From positions 196,310 to 260,309 of the forward strand of contig CAXTUB010000002.1 of assembly GCA_964247385.1 (NCBI GenBank): a stretch of DNA of 64,000 nucleotides, given 5' to 3'. The stretch comes from TMP-86 sp964247385. GTDB lineage: Bacteria; Pseudomonadota; Gammaproteobacteria; Steroidobacterales; Steroidobacteraceae. Below are positions 1 through 8,050 of the stretch, piece after piece (the first letter of the stretch is position 1; every line of letters starts with the position of its first letter). The position numbers and the translations under genes were made by a program. A model generated the notes under the pieces. The model was not told the DNA's origin, ran no database searches, and saw nothing but the letters and a program-made list of their open reading frames with translations.

Positions 1-78
1 GCCAATGGTGTATCGCTCCTTGTTCATGTTGTATTCGGCGAGGATCTGACCATCCAAGCTCAGCATCAGGCGTGCCAT
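1..78 (-). CDS. FHA-domain protein, N-terminus only
   Basis: The 26 codons inside the window begin with ATG (complement of 76-78) and read MARLMLSLDGQILAEYNMNK followed by ERYTIG. This is the usual opening strand of a forkhead-associated domain, ending where the conserved G-R turn begins. FHA domains bind phosphothreonine peptides. The gene lies just downstream of a PP2C phosphatase and a Ser/Thr kinase on the same strand, so it is probably a reader of that kinase. The rest lies outside the window, so full length and any extra domains are unknown. Confidence 0.7.
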   Translation of the reverse strand, partial: MARLMLSLDGQILAEYNMNKERYTIG

Positions 79-105
79 GCGATATCCCCTGTTCTTGAGA
101 AAATC

Positions 106-930
106 TCAACCAAACCAATTCAATATTCTGTCAAACATTCCACGGCGCGCGGGGAACGGTTCATCCACGTGCGCCATGATGACGGACACATTGTCGCGGC
201 CGCCATTATCGTTCGAGAGTTGGATCAGCTGCTTAGCAACAGTATCAAGATTAGCATTGAAGGTACTGATTGTTAAGTGAATGTCCTCGTCTTCAACCAT
301 GTCGGAGAGGCCATCGGAGCAGAGCACATAGTAGTCGCTCTTATGGACGGGCTCCTCGTGAATCTCCACTTCGACATTCTGCTCGACCCCAAGGGCTCGT
401 GTAACATAATTTTTGTTGGTGGCGCGCTGCGCCTCTTCCTGTGAATAGAAGCCGCGATCCACCAGCTCCTGCAATAGCGAGTGATCCATGGTGAGCTGCT
501 CGAAGCGGCTGTCGCGCAGCCGATAGAGGCGGGAATCCCCCACGTGCGCAATGGATACTTTGTTGTCGTGAAAAATACAGGCGACGACCGTGGTGCCCAT
601 GCCCTCGCACTGCGGCTGAGTTTTCGACGTGTGATAAATGATCTTGTTGGCGCGGTGAATGGCGTCGCGCAAAATGATGCTCGGCCGCGTCAGCCCGGTC
701 TCCGGGTCAGAAGTGTCGAGCGGCTCGCGCAGCGCCGCCTCTTTGACGAGGCTGATGATGGTCTTGACGGCGATGCCGCTCGCGACCTCACCCGCGTTAT
801 AGCCGCCCATGCCATCGGCCAGCACGAACAGGCCAATGTCGCTCTCCGATCCGATCATGTCCTCGTTGTGTTCGCGCACCTTGCCGGTATCCGTGAGCGC
901 GACGCTCGTGATCTTGCCGCGCAAGCTCAT
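106..930 (-). CDS. PP2C-family Ser/Thr protein phosphatase (Stp1-like)
   Basis: The 274-residue protein carries the metal-dependent PP2C signature: T-D-x-G near residues 13-16, the N-E-D metal site at 22-24, DGMGG at 39-43, then VGDSRLYRLR, LCSDGLSDM and a C-terminal DNVSVI. All metal-binding Asp residues expected for a bacterial PP2C are present. It probably removes phosphate from Ser/Thr residues placed by the kinase immediately upstream. The frame stays open to a TTG at 1020 inside the kinase gene, but PP2C homology begins near the ATG at 930, 43 bases after the kinase stop, so I chose that start. No strong ribosome site is visible, so translation may be coupled to the kinase. Confidence 0.9.
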   Translation of the reverse strand: MSLRGKITSVALTDTGKVREHNEDMIGSESDIGLFVLADGMGGYNAGEVASGIAVKTIISLVKEAALREPLDTSDPETGLTRPSIILRDAIHRANKIIYHTSKTQPQCEGMGTTVVACIFHDNKVSIAHVGDSRLYRLRDSRFEQLTMDHSLLQELVDRGFYSQEEAQRATNKNYVTRALGVEQNVEVEIHEEPVHKSDYYVLCSDGLSDMVEDEDIHLTISTFNANLDTVAKQLIQLSNDNGGRDNVSVIMAHVDEPFPARRGMFDRILNWFG

Positions 931-973
931 CGCGGCGCGCTCAAACGCCGCCGTGGCATGCCCACGCCGTTCC

Positions 974-2290
974 TCACGGAGCGCCCATGGCCATTCGGCT
1001 GCGGCAGTCATTGAGCGCAAGCGCCATTTGCGCTCCAGAGTCGAAGCGCTCTTCTGGACGCTTGGCCAGAGCGCGATCGAGCACGTCTTGGACGCAATCG
1101 GGAAGGTCGGGACGGATGGCTTTGATCGGCGGGTGAGGGGCTTCCGCGATCTGCTGCATGAGTCCGGTCATCGTGTCTGCGCGAAACGGCAACTGGCCGG
1201 TCAAGAGTTGATACAGCGTACACCCGAGTGAGAATAAGTCTGAGGGCCCAGTCACAGTTCGGCCCTCGAGCTGCTCCGGCGACATGAACGAAGGGGTGCC
1301 GAGCACGATGCCCGTGCGGGTTGCACCGGCGTCGGTGAGCCGTGCAATGCCGAAGTCCGTGATCTTCAGGGCATCGCTGTCCGCGTGATACATGAGATTC
1401 GCCGGCTTGATGTCGCGATGCACGACTCCCTGCTTGTGCGCAAAGCCGAGCGCATCGGCGGTGCGTGCCACGAGCTCCACCACCTTGCGCGGCTCGAGCG
1501 CATTCGCAGGAGACACGAAGTCGCTCATGTGCCGGCCTTGCAGATATTCCATCGCGATGTAAGCGAGCCCCTGTTGCTCGCCCACGTCGTAAATCGTGAC
1601 GATGTTCGGGTGATTCAGCCGGCCGGCAGTTTCGGCCTCGCGAAAGAAGCGCTTGCGCGCTTCCTCCAATTCGTTCTCGCTGAACTCGGTTGCAAGCGGG
1701 ATCGCTTTGATGGCGACCAAGCGATTGATGGCCGGATCGCGGCCCAAATAGACCACCCCCATGGCGCCGCGGCCAATTTCTTTTTCCAGTTGAAATCGGC
1801 CGAGTCGCCCCGGGCCAACGCTGGCTCCCGAGATGTCTTCGGGCAAATCCGACTCTTTGCCATGGGCGGATGCCGTGGACGGCGCCGCGCCGCGCGCCGC
1901 TTGAGACTTGGCTGATTGCTCGGCATCGAGTAATGCCGCAAGGCGCTGCGACACGTCGCGATAGCCCGCATCGAACCGCGCCAAATGGCGATAGACCGCG
2001 GTGGCATGCACGCGGCGCCCGCGATGCTCGAGCTGGCTGCCGAGATCATACAAATCGCCCATGACATGGGTGTCCGCCGGCTTGGCTTTGAGCTCGGCAA
2101 ACCTCTGCTCGAAATTGTCGAGCAGACGGCCGGTGTCGATGTACGCGCGCGGCGGATCGGCATGCGCATCCGGCGGCTTGGCGCGGCGCGCGAAGCGCGC
2201 GAGCAATAGGAAAATGAGCACAGCTGCTGCGCCCGCAGCGATCCATATTATCCAATGCATGCCGTGCGATTCACTCCCCGCGTCGCGCAT
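974..2290 (-). CDS. Membrane-anchored Ser/Thr protein kinase
   Basis: 438 residues. A single transmembrane helix (about 13-31) is followed by basic residues, which places the rest in the cytoplasm. A helical, TPR-like stretch (about 50-125) and a linker lead into a Hanks-type kinase domain from about 166. Visible motifs are the glycine loop GRGAMGVV, VAIK (Lys195), HRDIKPAN (catalytic Asp293), DFG (312-314) and GTPSFMSPEQ. The anchor is at the N-terminus and the kinase at the C-terminus, the reverse of PknB-type kinases, and no extracytoplasmic sensor follows. With the PP2C and FHA genes it forms a writer-eraser-reader set. A second in-frame ATG at 2260, just before the helix, is an alternative start. 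Confidence 0.92.
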   Translation of the reverse strand: MRDAGSESHGMHWIIWIAAGAAAVLIFLLLARFARRAKPPDAHADPPRAYIDTGRLLDNFEQRFAELKAKPADTHVMGDLYDLGSQLEHRGRRVHATAVYRHLARFDAGYRDVSQRLAALLDAEQSAKSQAARGAAPSTASAHGKESDLPEDISGASVGPGRLGRFQLEKEIGRGAMGVVYLGRDPAINRLVAIKAIPLATEFSENELEEARKRFFREAETAGRLNHPNIVTIYDVGEQQGLAYIAMEYLQGRHMSDFVSPANALEPRKVVELVARTADALGFAHKQGVVHRDIKPANLMYHADSDALKITDFGIARLTDAGATRTGIVLGTPSFMSPEQLEGRTVTGPSDLFSLGCTLYQLLTGQLPFRADTMTGLMQQIAEAPHPPIKAIRPDLPDCVQDVLDRALAKRPEERFDSGAQMALALNDCRSRMAMGAP

Positions 2291-2451
2291 GCGGAAAAAT
2301 TACGCTTACGCCGTGCCCGCGTAACGCCGCATGAAGGCTCCGAGGGGCCAAAGTATAGGGGAGAGAAGCGGCCGCGCACACCCGGTTGTGACGAGCGCAC
2401 CGAGCAGGGCCCGGCGATGAACCCGTGAAGGGTGTGCACGGCGGACGCGGA

Positions 2452-3774
2452 TCAGGTGGCTTGTGCGTCGGAGGCCGCGCTCTCCTCGTCGATCTCTTGT
2501 TTGGGGGGTTCCGGCGGCCTGAGTCTCACCGTCTTGATGGCATGATCGGCGACTTGTACGACTTCCAGTGTGTAATCGGCGAGCTTGAGTGTCGTGCCGG
2601 CTTCCGGAATGGTTTCCAAAAATTCCACGATGAGTCCGCTCAAAGTCTTGGGTCCCGTGGTCGGCAGGCTCCATTGCATCGCGCGATTCAGCGCGCGCAC
2701 GCTGGCGCTGCCGTTCACGAGAAAACTTCCGTCGGCATCGCTATGCACATCGCGATGCACACGCTGCGCGGGGTCCGCCGTGAACTCGCCGACGATCTCC
2801 TCGAGAATGTCTTCGAGCGTGACCAACCCCTGAATGTCGCCGTATTCGTCCACGACGAATGCCATGCGGCGGCGGTCGCGCTGAAAATTCAGCAGCTGCG
2901 CGTTCAGGGTGGTGCCGAAGGGCACGAAATACGCATCCCGCGCCAGCGCGGTCTGCACCAGCGATTCGTTGGTCAGGCGGCCGCGCGCGAGCTCATGCAC
3001 GATGCGCTTGACGTGGCACACGCCAATGATTTTGTCGATTTCGCCCTCATACAGCGGCAGCCGGGTATGTTGGGTCTGCCGCAGCGTCTCCAAAATGGCT
3101 TCCCAATCCTCCTCGATGTCGATGCCGACGATCTCGTTTCGCGGCACCATGATGTCCTCGACACGGATTTTCTCGAGATCCAAAATGCTCACCAGCATTT
3201 GCTGGTGGCGCTGCGGAATCATGGCGCCGGCTTCCGCCACGACGGTACGGAGCTCTTCGCTGCTGAGCGCATGCGATGCCGTGCTGGGCGCAACGCCGAA
3301 GATCCGCAGCACCGCATTCGCCAACAAATTGGTCGCCCATACGAAGGGATAGAGCACGACCAGCAACGCCGCATAGACGAAGGATGCGGGCAACGCGAGC
3401 CGCTCGGGCTGGAGCGCGCCGAAAGTCTTGGGTGCGACTTCACAAAACACGAGCGTGACGATGGTGAGCGCGACGGCGCTCATCACCACCCACAAATCGC
3501 CTCCCATACGCAACGCCGCCACGCTTGCAAGCATGGGTGCGGTCACATTCACCAGCGTGCTCAGCAACAGCACGAGGCCGATGAGCCGATCGGGCGTTGC
3601 GAGAAGGCGCTCGGCCAGACGCGAGGCGCGATGTCCCGCTTGCGCGCGATGCCGCAGCCGATAGCGGTTCATGCTCATCAGCGCCGTCTCGCTGCCGTTC
3701 AGAAAAGCCGAGATCAACAGCAGCACGCCGAGAGCGATCAAAATGCTGGAAGTCGGGTTGGCGTCGTGACCCAT
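2452..3774 (-). CDS. corB: CorB/YfjD-like CNNM-CBS membrane protein
   Basis: 440 residues from ATG at 3774; the frame extends to 3966, but the N-terminal membrane segment starts right after this ATG and an AAGG lies about 10 bases upstream. The order is a CNNM (DUF21) region of four membrane segments (about 1-170), a CBS-domain pair (about 190-320, including RVEDIMVPR and the MAFVVDEYGDIQGLVT motif) and a CorC/HlyC domain at the C-terminus. Members are implicated in magnesium/cobalt transport or its control. It lies 55 bases downstream of ypjD; the same corB-corE pair sits beside ffh in E. coli, which supports the name. Confidence 0.88.
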   Translation of the reverse strand: MGHDANPTSSILIALGVLLLISAFLNGSETALMSMNRYRLRHRAQAGHRASRLAERLLATPDRLIGLVLLLSTLVNVTAPMLASVAALRMGGDLWVVMSAVALTIVTLVFCEVAPKTFGALQPERLALPASFVYAALLVVLYPFVWATNLLANAVLRIFGVAPSTASHALSSEELRTVVAEAGAMIPQRHQQMLVSILDLEKIRVEDIMVPRNEIVGIDIEEDWEAILETLRQTQHTRLPLYEGEIDKIIGVCHVKRIVHELARGRLTNESLVQTALARDAYFVPFGTTLNAQLLNFQRDRRRMAFVVDEYGDIQGLVTLEDILEEIVGEFTADPAQRVHRDVHSDADGSFLVNGSASVRALNRAMQWSLPTTGPKTLSGLIVEFLETIPEAGTTLKLADYTLEVVQVADHAIKTVRLRPPEPPKQEIDEESAASDAQAT

Positions 3775-3829
3775 CAGTGTCTTTACCTTACGTAATCGAC
3801 TCAGCGAGCTTTGGAGGGGTGCGAGACGG

Positions 3830-4621
3830 TCATCCCCAGTGACGGCCCAGTAAAGATTCGAGCACGAACTTCGAGCCGAAATAGGCCAGTGCGAGCAAGC
3901 CGAAACCGATGAGAGTCCAGCGCACGGCAGGGCGGCCGCGCCACCCGAAGCGGATGCGCCCGGCAAGTAGAACCGCGAACAAAAGCCACGCGATCACGGA
4001 GAGAACCGTCTTGTGCACCAGGTGCTGAGCAAACAGATTGGTGACGAAGATGAAACCGGTCAGGAGCGACAGCGTGAGCAGAATCTCGCCGCAGCCGATC
4101 AGGCGGAACATGATGCTTTCGAGCGAATCGAGAGGTGGCAGCGCCGGCGGCAGGTCGAGCACGCGGCGAGTGCGCAAGCGCCGGTCCAGAATGACGATGA
4201 GCACGGCCGTAACCGCCGCCGCAAAGAACAAGGCGGCAGCACCCATGGACAACACGATGTGCGCCGTCAGCTCCCAGCTTGGCGGAGCGCTATCGATGAC
4301 ACTCGAGCGCCCACGCGTGAATGCCGCGCCGACGGCGGCGCTCGCGATGAGAAGCGAGCCAATAGCGCGGTTGCGCCGCTCGATGGCCACCACGGCGCCA
4401 AGCACGCCCAGCGTCCAGCCGAGCATCGAAATTGCAAGCCACAGATCGATCGAGTACAGGCCGTAGACATGCAGCGTGTGCGCAAGCGCAACACTGTGAT
4501 CGAGCACTGCAAACGCCATGCACACCGAGGCCAATGCGGCGAGACGCGCAGAGCGGACACTCTTCCACAAACACCAAGCGCCAAGCGCGTACAAAAAGAC
4601 TGCGATGAAAGCCACGTGCAC
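3830..4621 (-). CDS. ypjD: CcsA/YpjD-family inner membrane protein (CorE)
   Basis: 263 residues with about eight hydrophobic segments and the fold of the cytochrome c assembly (CcsA/ResC) family, including the W-E-L-T-A-H-I region and conserved histidines. E. coli YpjD belongs to this family and has been linked to divalent-cation resistance as CorE; no heme-assembly role is established for it. Start is the ATG at 4621. It is divergent from ffh, with only 54 bases between the two starts, and is probably cotranscribed with corB. Confidence 0.85.
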   Translation of the reverse strand: MHVAFIAVFLYALGAWCLWKSVRSARLAALASVCMAFAVLDHSVALAHTLHVYGLYSIDLWLAISMLGWTLGVLGAVVAIERRNRAIGSLLIASAAVGAAFTRGRSSVIDSAPPSWELTAHIVLSMGAAALFFAAAVTAVLIVILDRRLRTRRVLDLPPALPPLDSLESIMFRLIGCGEILLTLSLLTGFIFVTNLFAQHLVHKTVLSVIAWLLFAVLLAGRIRFGWRGRPAVRWTLIGFGLLALAYFGSKFVLESLLGRHWG

Positions 4622-4662
4622 GATGAATCATGACATACCGCAACCGGCCGGTGGCGACGCTC

Positions 4663-4668
4663 TATAAT
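4663..4668 (+). promoter_or_regulatory. ffh promoter, perfect -10 box
   Basis: TATAAT matches the sigma-70 consensus exactly and ends 7 bases before the ffh ATG at 4676. Transcription would start at or within a base of the start codon, giving a leaderless mRNA. No convincing -35 hexamer lies at 16-18 bases upstream; an ATGACA at 4630-4635 is too far away. Confidence 0.6.
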
Positions 4669-4675
4669 GACGCCT

Positions 4676-6049
4676 ATGTTCGATCGACTGACCGAGCGGC
4701 TCTCACAGGCCGTGAACTCCTTGACCGGCCGCGGCCGTCTGAGCGAGGAAAATATCGCCGACACCGTGCGTCAAGTGCGGCTCGCCTTGCTCGAGGCCGA
4801 CGTCGCGCTGCCGGTGGTCAAGCAATTCACCGAGGTCGTGCGCGAGCGTGCCATGGGTATCGAGGTCATGAAAAGCCTCACGCCTGGCCAAGCCTTCATC
4901 AAAGTGGTTTTCGATGAGCTCAAACAGGTCATGGGCGAGCCGAGTCAGGGGCTCAACCTGCGCGCGCAACGTCCCGTCGTCGTGCTGTTGGCGGGTTTGC
5001 AAGGCGCGGGCAAAACGACCTCGGCGGGAAAAATCGCGCATTGGCTGCGGGTCAAGCAGGACAAGAAAGTGCTCTTGTGTAGCACGGACGTGTATCGGCC
5101 GGCGGCCATCCTGCAATTGAAAACGCTCGCCGATCAAGTGGGCGCGGGGTTTTCGCCTGCAGAGGCGAACGAAGCGCCGGTCGACATTGCGCGCCGAGCG
5201 CTGGCCGAGGCACGCAGCCGCGCGTTCGACGTGCTGCTGCTCGACACCGCGGGCCGGCTGCACATCGATGAGGAGATGATGAACGAAGTGCGCGCGATCG
5301 ACCGTGAAACGTCTCCTCATGAGCGTCTTTTCGTGGTCGACAGCATGGCGGGCCAGGAGGCGGTCAACTCTGCGCGAGCTTTCAACGAGGCCTTGAATCT
5401 CACCGGCATCGTGCTCACCAAAGCGGACGGCGACGCGCGGGGGGGAGCGGCGCTCTCGGTTCGTCGCGTCACCGGCCAGCCCATCGTGTTCGTCGGCGTA
5501 GGCGAAAAGCTCGAGGCGCTCGAGCTCTTTCAGCCCGAGCGCATTGCCTCACGCATCTTGGGCATGGGCGATGTGTTGAGTTTGGTCGAGCAAGTGCAAG
5601 AGCATGCCGACCTTGAAAAGGCTGACAAGCTTGCGAAGAAATTGCAAAAGGGCAAGTCGTTCGATCTTGCGGATTTGCGCGACCAACTGTCGCAGATCGG
5701 TCAACTCGGTGGGATGTCGGCCTTGCTCGATAAGCTTCCCGCCCAGCTCCAAGCGAACGCTGCGGGCGCCGCCAGCCAAGTCAACGAAAAAAGCATTCGG
5801 CGGCAAATCGGCATCATCGATTCGATGACGCCGCGCGAGCGGCGCCGACCCGAGCTCATCGACAATTCGCGCAAGCGGCGCATCGCAAATGGCGCCGGCG
5901 TTCAAATCGGCGAAGTCAATCGCCTCCTCAAACAGTTCGACCAGATGCAGAAAACCATGAAGAAGTTCATGCGAAGCGGCGCCATGAAAAATATGCTGCG
6001 CGGCATGGCGGCGAGCCTGCCGCCCCGCTTCGGCGGCAAGCCGCATTGA
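4676..6049 (+). CDS. ffh: Signal recognition particle GTPase
   Basis: Ffh (457 residues) binds signal sequences on nascent inner membrane proteins, pairs with 4.5S RNA and docks with FtsY. It has an N-terminal helical bundle, a G domain with P-loop GLQGAGKTT, DTAGR and TKADGDARGG, then a methionine-rich M domain carrying the SRP-RNA-binding stretch near NSRKRRIANGAG. The RNA partner is encoded at about 29856. An earlier in-frame ATG at 4667 lies inside the TATAAT box, so translation must begin at the second ATG (MFDRL, the usual N-terminus). rpsP follows after 87 bases. Confidence 0.97.
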   Translation: MFDRLTERLSQAVNSLTGRGRLSEENIADTVRQVRLALLEADVALPVVKQFTEVVRERAMGIEVMKSLTPGQAFIKVVFDELKQVMGEPSQGLNLRAQRPVVVLLAGLQGAGKTTSAGKIAHWLRVKQDKKVLLCSTDVYRPAAILQLKTLADQVGAGFSPAEANEAPVDIARRALAEARSRAFDVLLLDTAGRLHIDEEMMNEVRAIDRETSPHERLFVVDSMAGQEAVNSARAFNEALNLTGIVLTKADGDARGGAALSVRRVTGQPIVFVGVGEKLEALELFQPERIASRILGMGDVLSLVEQVQEHADLEKADKLAKKLQKGKSFDLADLRDQLSQIGQLGGMSALLDKLPAQLQANAAGAASQVNEKSIRRQIGIIDSMTPRERRRPELIDNSRKRRIANGAGVQIGEVNRLLKQFDQMQKTMKKFMRSGAMKNMLRGMAASLPPRFGGKPH

Positions 6050-6102
6050 GGCCTGCGTGATCCGAAGTCAAACGAGGCCGCGCATTCGGGGCGGATTTCC
6101 TT

Positions 6103-6108
6103 TAGAAT
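6103..6108 (+). promoter_or_regulatory. Possible rpsP operon -10 box
   Basis: TAGAAT (5 of 6 to consensus, preceded by TT) lies 28 bases upstream of the rpsP ATG in the ffh-rpsP gap. I see no good -35 hexamer, so this is a weak candidate for an internal promoter of the ribosomal operon. Confidence 0.3.
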
Positions 6109-6136
6109 CCGCGCCCTATCGATGCGAGGTGCGGTG

Positions 6137-6391
6137 ATGGTGGTGATTCGGTTGACGCGGCGTGGCGGCAAGAAAGTCCCGTTCTATCAAGTGGTGGTGA
6201 CGGACAGCCGCAAGCGGCAGGGCGGCACGAGCTTGGAGAGCGTCGGCATTTTCAATCCGGTGGCGCGCGGCGCAGACATTAAACTCCGGCTCGACGTGCG
6301 CCGGATCGAGCATTGGGTGTCGCAGGGCGCGCGGATGTCGGATCGCGTCAAAGAGCTGCTCACTCGCGCCAAGCGTCAAGCCGCGGCCTGA
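6137..6391 (+). CDS. rpsP: 30S ribosomal protein S16
   Basis: 84 residues beginning MVVIRLTRRGGKKVPFYQ, the standard S16 N-terminus. An upstream ATG at 6122 is in frame, but GAGGTG at 6126-6131 is a good ribosome site five bases before the ATG at 6137, which fixes the start. S16 is needed for 30S assembly. It opens the conserved rpsP-rimM-trmD-rplS operon. Confidence 0.97.
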   Translation: MVVIRLTRRGGKKVPFYQVVVTDSRKRQGGTSLESVGIFNPVARGADIKLRLDVRRIEHWVSQGARMSDRVKELLTRAKRQAAA

Positions 6392-6426
6392 TTCCCACGC
6401 GTGGTTCGCAGGCCCCCGCTTCGCTG

Positions 6427-6924
6427 GTGGGTCTGGGCCGAATGGGCGGGGCCCATGGCACGCGGGGTTGGAACCGGTTGCGCTCCGACACCGAACCAGG
6501 ATTTGGCATTTTCGATTTCCGAGTGTGGACGTTGCGGTCGGCGCAGGGCCTGCAGAGTTTTCGAGTGAGCGCGGATGGTCGTGCGCGCGGCATGCTTACG
6601 GTGAAGCTCGAAGGGGTGGATGACAGGACGGCTGCGGCGCGTCTTTCCGGCGCGGAAATTTGCGTGCCCCGCGAGCAGCTGCCGCCCACCGCGCCGCGTG
6701 AGTTTTATCGGGCAGACTTGCTGGGCTGCCGAGTGGTCGATGAGGCTGGTGTCGAGCTTGGAGTTCTCGCGTATTTTGCCGAGACTGCGGCGCATCCCAT
6801 CATGGTGATCGAGGGCGAGCGGGAAATTTTACTGCCGGCCACCGCGAAGCATTTGCGCAAGGTCGATTTGCTCGCGCGCACATTGGTGGTACGCACGTTC
6901 GGCGAAAACGGCAACGAAACATGA
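6427..6924 (+). CDS. rimM: Ribosome maturation factor RimM
   Basis: RimM helps mature the 30S head by binding S19. The protein shows GLGRMGGAHGTRGW at the front, KLEGVDDRTAAARLSG in the middle and the YRADLLGC and ILLPA motifs of the PRC-barrel half. The start is uncertain. GTG at 6427 gives 165 residues but leaves only two residues before the conserved LGR, where homologues usually have several more; the next in-frame candidate is TTG at 6313, deep inside rpsP. The stop overlaps the trmD ATG as ATGA. Confidence 0.9.
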   Translation: MGLGRMGGAHGTRGWNRLRSDTEPGFGIFDFRVWTLRSAQGLQSFRVSADGRARGMLTVKLEGVDDRTAAARLSGAEICVPREQLPPTAPREFYRADLLGCRVVDEAGVELGVLAYFAETAAHPIMVIEGEREILLPATAKHLRKVDLLARTLVVRTFGENGNET

Positions 6925-7682
6925 TGCAAATCGCAGTGGTCAGTATTTTTCCGGCGTTGGTGCGCGATGCGTTGATGCACGGAGTCGTCGGTCGCGCGTT
7001 GCGCGAGCGGGCGCTGCAGGTGCATTGCATCGACCCGCGCGACTACACCCAGGATGCGCATCGCTCGGTGGATGATCGCCCGTTCGGCGGCGGCCCCGGC
7101 ATGGTCATGAAGTTCGAACCGCTGCGCGCGGCGCTGCGGGCCGCGGCGGCATGGGCGCCTCCGCGAAGCCCACGCATCTATTTGAATGCCGATGGCGAGC
7201 GCTTCGATCAAGGCAAAGCAAAGCAGAGCGCGGCATGCGCGGGACTCGTGTTGTTGGCGGGCCGGTACGAAGGCATCGACGATCGTTTACTCGCGAGCGA
7301 GATCGACGGCTCATGGTCGATCGGCGACTACGTGCTGTCGGGAGGCGAGCTCCCCGCACTGGTCGTCATCGATGCCATCGCGCGGTTGCTGCCCGGCGTG
7401 CTCGGGTGCGCCGACTCGGCGCAGCAGGAATCATTCAGCGACGGTCTGCTCGATTGGCCGCATTTCACGCGGCCGGATGTGGTTGCGGGGATGAGCGTGC
7501 CCGCGGTGCTGGCCTCGGGCGATCATGCCGCGATCCGGCGCTGGCGTTTGCGCGAAGCGGTGGGCCGTACCTGGCTGCGGCGGCCCGATTTACTTTCTCG
7601 GCGCGACCTGAGCGCCGAAGAACGGCAGCTACTGGAAGAATTCAAAGCGGAACGCCGGCAAGGCGCCGATGTGACAGGTTGA
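6921..7682 (+). CDS. trmD: tRNA (guanine37-N1)-methyltransferase
   Basis: 253 residues. TrmD methylates G37 of tRNAs with a G36, preventing +1 frameshifts. The trefoil-knot SAM site is visible as LLAGRYEGIDDR and SIGDYVLSGGELPALV; the catalytic Asp lies in the LLDWPHFTRP stretch. The ATG overlaps the rimM stop by four bases, implying translational coupling. Confidence 0.97.
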   Translation: MMQIAVVSIFPALVRDALMHGVVGRALRERALQVHCIDPRDYTQDAHRSVDDRPFGGGPGMVMKFEPLRAALRAAAAWAPPRSPRIYLNADGERFDQGKAKQSAACAGLVLLAGRYEGIDDRLLASEIDGSWSIGDYVLSGGELPALVVIDAIARLLPGVLGCADSAQQESFSDGLLDWPHFTRPDVVAGMSVPAVLASGDHAAIRRWRLREAVGRTWLRRPDLLSRRDLSAEERQLLEEFKAERRQGADVTG

Positions 7683-7700
7683 GGAACTCGAGGTGAATCC

Positions 7701-8045
7701 ATGAACAAAATCGTGCAAGAGCTGAATGCCGAGCAGGCAAAGGCCAAGTTTCCGAATTTCGGCCCGGGCGATACCGTGGTCGTTCAAGTGAAAGTGGTGG
7801 AGGGCGACCGCGAGCGTGTGCAAGCGTATGAAGGCGTTGTCATCGCGCTCAAGAATCGCGGCCTCAATTCGTCTTTCACGGTGCGCAAGATGTCGCACGG
7901 CGAAGGCGTCGAGCGCGTGTTTCAGCGGCATAGCCCCGCGATCAGCGAAGTCAGCGTGAAGCGCCGCGGCAATGTGCGTCGCGCCAAGTTGTACTACTTG
8001 CGCGAGCGCGCCGGGAAAGCGGCCCGCATCGAAGAGAAGGTCTAG
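7701..8045 (+). CDS. rplS: 50S ribosomal protein L19
   Basis: 114 residues, the normal size for L19, a protein at the 30S-50S interface. The FGPGDTVVVQVKVVEG and C-terminal RRAKLYYLRER motifs are typical. GAGGTG lies a few bases before the ATG. Last gene of the rpsP operon; sppA follows within six bases. Confidence 0.97.
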   Translation: MNKIVQELNAEQAKAKFPNFGPGDTVVVQVKVVEGDRERVQAYEGVVIALKNRGLNSSFTVRKMSHGEGVERVFQRHSPAISEVSVKRRGNVRRAKLYYLRERAGKAARIEEKV

Positions 8046-8050
8046 CGAGC

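Noticed and set aside
2425..3795. 456-codon open frame on the plus strand, antisense to corB
   Set aside because: High-GC coding DNA often leaves the antisense frame open. The translation is rich in His, Arg and Gln with no motif, and the opposite strand encodes a clear CorB.
4630..4635. ATGACA as the -35 of the ffh promoter
   Set aside because: 27 bases separate it from TATAAT; functional spacing is about 16-18.
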